From Candidatus Lambdaproteobacteria bacterium RIFOXYD2_FULL_56_26 (lineage in GTDB: Bacteria > SAR324 > XYD2-FULL-50-16): a DNA stretch of 64,000 bases. The stretch covers positions 186,001 through 250,000 of the forward strand of contig MFNF01000001.1 in assembly GCA_001783715.1 (NCBI GenBank), read 5' to 3'. The notes under the pieces were generated by a model. That model did not search any database. It was not told where the DNA came from and was given only the letters and a program-made list of their open reading frames with translations. This document shows positions 60,678 to 64,000 of the stretch, piece by piece. Within the stretch, counting starts at the first letter, position 1; each line of letters starts with the position of its first letter. The translations under genes and the position numbers were made by a program.

Positions 60678-61427
60678 TTATCCCTTGAGTTCTCCGATCA
60701 ACTTTCGGAATTCATCCAAAGTAGTTTGGTAGGATTCTTCCAGCAAGGCGATCCAGGAGGAAAGTGCGGTCTTTTGGTGGTTCTGGGCTTGTCGTTCGAT
60801 TTGGCCGATAATTTCGCTCATCCTTTTGGCTCCGACATTACCGGTCATGCCTTTAAACTTGTGGGTCAAGGCGACCAGGGCGGGGAAATTTTGGCTCAAT
60901 GCCGAGGATTTGAGGCTCTCAAGCATCGGCGGAGCGTCCAGGAAAAAAATCTCGATCAGGTGGGTGACCAAATCCGGGTCGATCTGCCGCCGAGATTCCA
61001 GCAGGACTAGGTCCAGCTCGGTTGTGGGGTGTTCGTTGAACAGACGTTTGGGGGCCTTTTGTTCCTCGATCAGCAACGAAGCCCGGCGCAGGCAGTTTTG
61101 GAAGAGTTCGATGTCCAGAGGTTTGCTCAGATACTCGAACCAACCCCCCGTTTCCAGGCCGACCAAGTTTTTTTGCTGGCCGGTGGCTACCCAAAGGGCG
61201 TTTTGGGCGATTTGGAACTTAAGGTCCGGCTGCTGCACAAAGCCCGGTTCGATTCCCGGCAGCTGGAGAGAGAGCAGGATCAGGTCAAAATGACCCTCGG
61301 TCAGGCAGCGGTTCACCCCAGGCCGGTCCTCAGCCCAGCAGGCCTGATAGCCGGAGAACCGCAAGAACCGCTCCAACACCAGTTTGTCGATGTGGCTGTC
61401 TTCACCTACAAGAATCTTTAGACCCAT
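60678..61427 (-). CDS. Receiver-Hpt phosphotransfer protein with altered receiver
   Basis: 249 residues: receiver-like domain (1-120) with VGEDSH and the SKPLD lysine, but the phospho-Asp position is Ser (LILLSLQLPG). A C-terminal Hpt domain follows (about 140-245) with ALTHKFKGMTGNVGA, the phospho-histidine motif. It could relay phosphate from a hybrid kinase such as the one at 37923, or act as a dead-receiver adaptor. ATG at 61427; no clear ribosome site. Confidence 0.82.
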   Translation of the reverse strand: MGLKILVGEDSHIDKLVLERFLRFSGYQACWAEDRPGVNRCLTEGHFDLILLSLQLPGIEPGFVQQPDLKFQIAQNALWVATGQQKNLVGLETGGWFEYLSKPLDIELFQNCLRRASLLIEEQKAPKRLFNEHPTTELDLVLLESRRQIDPDLVTHLIEIFFLDAPPMLESLKSSALSQNFPALVALTHKFKGMTGNVGAKRMSEIIGQIERQAQNHQKTALSSWIALLEESYQTTLDEFRKLIGELKG

Positions 61428-61628
61428 CACTGCACAATCCCGGTTGGTTGAAACTCTGCCTTCATTCTAGGGCCTCGACCGGGGGGCTGTCGAGAAAAAA
61501 GCTGGTTTTACTAGGGGCCAAGGGTAGTCAAATTTACGGTTCCAAAGGAGAGGCCCAAGGCCAATCGGCCCTTGGCGGCCCAAGCTGCCAGAAAGATCAG
61601 GCCGTCAACCTACCCGGGAGGTGGGTCC

Positions 61629-62093
61629 TCAAGGGTTATGGTACTTCTCTCCCTTGACCAGGGTCATGGCTCGGTAGAGCTGCTCTACCAACAGCAGGCG
61701 GATCATCTGGTGGGTGAAGGTGAATTTGGAGAAGCTGAGTTTGAGGTTGGCCCGTTCCTTGAGCGCCGGAGCGATGCCCCAGGCACCGCCGACTACAAAA
61801 TCCAGGTGGGAGGTGCCAAAGAGGCTCAACTTTTGGAAAAGCTCGGACAGCTCGACCGAACCCTTGGCGGAACCAGCTTCGTCCAGCACGACCACATAGG
61901 CTTGGGGGCCCAACTGGGCAAGGATCCTTTCCGCCTCTTGGGCCATGACCTGGGAAGGATCGCCGCTGCCTTCCTTGACCTCCACCACTTCGACCTTGCT
62001 GTAGGGCACCAACCGTTTGAGGTAAAGGTTGATTCCCTCCTTGAGGTAGGCCTCCTTGGTGCGGCCCACAAAAAACAGCCGAAAGCTCCTCAC
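61629..62093 (-). CDS. rlmH: 23S rRNA (pseudouridine1915-N3)-methyltransferase
   Basis: RlmH, 154 residues: SPOUT fold with VVLDEAGSAKGS, FVVGGAWGI and the C-terminal knot FTFTHQMIRLLLVEQLYRA...YHNP. It methylates pseudouridine 1915 of 23S rRNA in helix 69. GTG start. Last of the nadD-rsfS-rlmH unit, a conserved order. Confidence 0.96.
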   Translation of the reverse strand: MRSFRLFFVGRTKEAYLKEGINLYLKRLVPYSKVEVVEVKEGSGDPSQVMAQEAERILAQLGPQAYVVVLDEAGSAKGSVELSELFQKLSLFGTSHLDFVVGGAWGIAPALKERANLKLSFSKFTFTHQMIRLLLVEQLYRAMTLVKGEKYHNP

Positions 62094-62102
62094 CGGCGGG
62101 GC

Positions 62103-62444
62103 CTAAAGGACCCGACGGAGCTGGGCTTTTTTGTGCAGGTCTTCAATGGCATATTCCTCCCGCAGGTCTTCAAGGAAGATGTGGATGATGATGTCGTTGT
62201 AGTCCATCAGAATCCAGTCCCCTTCCTGTGCTCCCTCAACCCCCAGGGGATAAAGCCCCGTTTCCTTGAGGGCGAAGTGCAACCGGTCGTGGATCCCTTG
62301 GGCGTGGGCGGTGGAGGTGGCGCTGCAAACCACGATGTAGTCGGCCAAGGAGGATTCGCCCATCAGGTCGATCGAGAGAATGTCCAGGGCTTTGATGTCT
62401 TCTAAGGTGGTGATCACCAATTCCAAAAGGGCTTTTTGTTCCAT
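62103..62444 (-). CDS. rsfS: Ribosomal silencing factor RsfS
   Basis: 113 residues of the Iojap/RsfS family: DILSIDLMGESSLADYIVVCSATS and EGDWILMDYNDIIIHIFLEDLREEY. It binds uL14 and blocks 30S-50S joining in starvation. It lies between nadD and rlmH. Confidence 0.95.
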   Translation of the reverse strand: MEQKALLELVITTLEDIKALDILSIDLMGESSLADYIVVCSATSTAHAQGIHDRLHFALKETGLYPLGVEGAQEGDWILMDYNDIIIHIFLEDLREEYAIEDLHKKAQLRRVL

Positions 62445-62449
62445 TCCGA

Positions 62450-63040
62450 TTACTTATGGGTTGAAGGCTGTTGGAGCCAAACTTCCAGCGCCTTGGGGTG
62501 GAGCCAGGGTTTGGTTTTCAGTTCTTCGGCCGACATCGACCGAATCTCGGTGGAGGAAACTTGAGGCAGGTCAAGGTCCATCCACAACAATTTATCCCCA
62601 ACCAGGGCTTTGGACCGGGTCAGGTCGGGGGGCAAGGAGGCCCGCCGGTTGACCACCAAAAGCCGGGCCAACTCCAGGATTCGGTCCGTCCGTTTCCATT
62701 GGTGGAAAAATGCGAAGGTGTCCGCCCCCAGGATCAGGTAAAGCCGGTCGTCTGGGTAGGCCTGGGCAAAGGCCTCAAGGGTTTCGTAGCTGTAGGAAAG
62801 ACCAGCTCTTTCAAGCTCAATCCGGTTGATCCCCACGGGCCCCAACTCTTTGAAGGTCGCCGCCAACATAGCGAGTCTCAACGGTTCGGGCAAGGGGGGT
62901 TGGTCCTGTTTGAAGGGATTTAAATAGGCCGGAATCACCTCGATCCGGTCCACCGCCTTGGCAGCCAGAAGCTGGACGGCAATTTGGTAATGCCCCCAGT
63001 GGACCGGACTGAAGCTACCGCCAAAAAGACCTATGATCAT
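62450..63040 (-). CDS. nadD: Nicotinate-nucleotide adenylyltransferase
   Basis: NadD, 196 residues: GLFGGSFSPVHWGHY (the HxGH nucleotidyltransferase motif), YLILGADTFAFFHQW, and the C-terminal VSSTEIRS. It joins nicotinate mononucleotide and ATP to NaAD in NAD synthesis. First gene of the three-gene unit. Confidence 0.96.
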   Translation of the reverse strand: MIIGLFGGSFSPVHWGHYQIAVQLLAAKAVDRIEVIPAYLNPFKQDQPPLPEPLRLAMLAATFKELGPVGINRIELERAGLSYSYETLEAFAQAYPDDRLYLILGADTFAFFHQWKRTDRILELARLLVVNRRASLPPDLTRSKALVGDKLLWMDLDLPQVSSTEIRSMSAEELKTKPWLHPKALEVWLQQPSTHK

Positions 63041-63185
63041 TGGGAGGGCCGGGAGTTTGGTTCTCTTTTTGCTTGGCTGTTACCAGTTTTCCGCCCATTC
63101 TTCGCATTGGGGGCAGGACTCTTTCTCCAGGCCAAGCTCCAGGGCCAAACGGGGAGGGTAGCTACAACTTGTTCTTAAAGGCCAT

Positions 63186-64000
63186 ATGGCAATTTTTGGA
63201 TTCTTGTCAACGATAACCCGGTGGTGGGTCCCTGATCTTTATGCCGCCGTTAGACCGGACGAGGATTTTAACGTAGTTGACCCCAAAATCTTTCACTCTC
63301 CTGTTTCTTACGCCGGAGAGTGGGTTTATCTGGCCATTGCCTTTGGGTTCTTTTTGGTGATGGGGATCGTTTATTCGATCTACCAAAAAATAAAGGCGGC
63401 CCAGCTGGGCAAAAACGTAGAGAAGTACAAAGTCAGGAAAGACCAGACCAAGATGATGGCCCTCAAGATGAACGAGGAGTCCACCGAAGCTTTGCAAGAG
63501 CTGGCCAAAAGAGCGGGCAAATCCACCGATGATCTGTTGAGCGACAACCGAAACTTTGAAAAGGCGGTCAACCAGATCATCGCCAAAAACCCAGCCGACC
63601 CGATTCTGGCCCTGGTCCAGTCGATCCGGGAACAGGCGGATTTTGTTTACTCCAACCACAAGGTCGCCTTTGTGTGCACCCAGATGTTGGAAGTCGGCCA
63701 GGAATTGCGGGTCTTTGTGACCCACAAGGGCAAGGACCACAGCTTTTTGGCCCGGGTCTTGAGAGTGACCCAATCGGAATTGTGGCTCAAGCCGCCCAAG
63801 GCCAAGGGCAAGGTGATCAACCTGACGGTGTTCAAACGGTTTGAAATCCGGCTCTACCGGCCCCAGGACGGAGAGTACCATTTTTTTGTGGATCTGGTAC
63901 GCCAGGTCAAACGGCCGGTCAACGCCCTGATCCTTTCCCATGCCCTGCAGGTCACCCGGCTCAACCACCGGCAGCATGAACGGATTGCAGTGGAGCTGGA
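63186..64000 (+). CDS. Membrane-anchored YcgR/PilZ-like protein (3' end missing)
   Basis: Open to the window edge and absent from the ORF track; 271 codons are visible. One membrane helix (VYLAIAFGFFLVMGIVYSIY, near 48-67), a charged helical stretch, a beta-rich YcgR-N-like domain (about 150-250), then the start of a PilZ domain: HRQHERIAVEL carries the RxxxR signature that grips cyclic di-GMP. AAAGG precedes the ATG. A cyclic-di-GMP receptor at the inner membrane is likely; the DxSxxG half lies outside the window. Confidence 0.7.
   Translation, partial: MAIFGFLSTITRWWVPDLYAAVRPDEDFNVVDPKIFHSPVSYAGEWVYLAIAFGFFLVMGIVYSIYQKIKAAQLGKNVEKYKVRKDQTKMMALKMNEESTEALQELAKRAGKSTDDLLSDNRNFEKAVNQIIAKNPADPILALVQSIREQADFVYSNHKVAFVCTQMLEVGQELRVFVTHKGKDHSFLARVLRVTQSELWLKPPKAKGKVINLTVFKRFEIRLYRPQDGEYHFFVDLVRQVKRPVNALILSHALQVTRLNHRQHERIAVEL

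Overview
The window comes from a diderm (Gram-negative) bacterium. It encodes lipid A acylation (LpxL/HtrB type), Kdo precursor synthesis (kdsD), outer-membrane assembly (bamD) and peptidoglycan recycling (anmK, nagZ), together with sigma-54 (rpoN), many lipoproteins and many c-type cytochromes. A membrane-anchor-free succinate dehydrogenase/fumarate reductase of the A-B-CCG type and dense multihaem cytochromes suggest a respiratory, probably facultative or anaerobic lineage of the broad former-Deltaproteobacteria kind. The phylum cannot be fixed from this sequence. Coding density is very high and no gap between genes exceeds 300 bases. No tRNA, rRNA, CRISPR array, insertion sequence or phage was seen.

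Layout. 1-8.5 kb: parA, a class I aminotransferase, the divergent anmK/nagZ pair, then rpoN with a YbjN-like gene, a PspA-like gene and an HU-like gene. 8.5-14.8 kb (minus strand): a cation diffusion facilitator, an AT-rich zinc-ribbon/deoxyribosyltransferase-like gene (possible defence effector), lpxL-like, kdsD, a transaldolase, and a protein with two CDP-alcohol phosphatidyltransferase domains in tandem. 14.9-25 kb (plus): bamD, a TPR lipoprotein, dprA, mgtE, serA, an exported protein, a potassium channel with tandem RCK domains, and recO. 24.9-28.5 kb (minus): a heterodimeric ABC exporter. 28.6-37.6 kb: a lipoprotein, NAD(P)HX repair, a tiny membrane-protein operon on the minus strand, frr, a CIRCE-controlled ClpB-like gene, a sigma-54 activator with an altered receiver, and argC. 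37.6-42.6 kb (minus): a ComFB-like protein, a large hybrid kinase, a TerB-like protein and an unrecognised protein. 42.7-48.2 kb (plus): an M20 peptidase, a CBS protein and sdhA-sdhB-sdhE. 48.4-51.8 kb: a small secreted protein, a beta-CASP RNase, a monohaem cytochrome and a DHH phosphoesterase.

51.9-60.6 kb (minus strand) is the most distinctive region. It is a compact cluster for SHP and DHC cytochromes, a sensor kinase, a small outer-membrane-barrel-like protein, an 8-haem and a 5-haem lipoprotein cytochrome, a membrane cytochrome b, a 16-haem cytochrome, a YceI protein, an OmpR-type regulator and a final dihaem lipoprotein: about 34 c-haem sites in six proteins. Two places, before shp and before the barrel gene, carry the same 54-base element: three ATGAA direct repeats at an exact 11-base period, an inverted TTTCAT, and a -10-like hexamer at a fixed distance. 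This is the architecture expected of a PhoB/OmpR-type regulator, and such a regulator is encoded inside the cluster. I read it as a self-regulated quinol-to-outer-surface electron-transfer or terminal-reductase system.

60.7-64 kb: a receiver-Hpt protein lacking its phospho-aspartate, then nadD-rsfS-rlmH (minus strand), and the start of a membrane-anchored PilZ-like protein cut off by the window end. Recurrent themes are degenerate receivers (three with the phospho-Asp replaced by E, N or S) and likely cyclic-di-GMP receptors (ComFB-like, PilZ-like).
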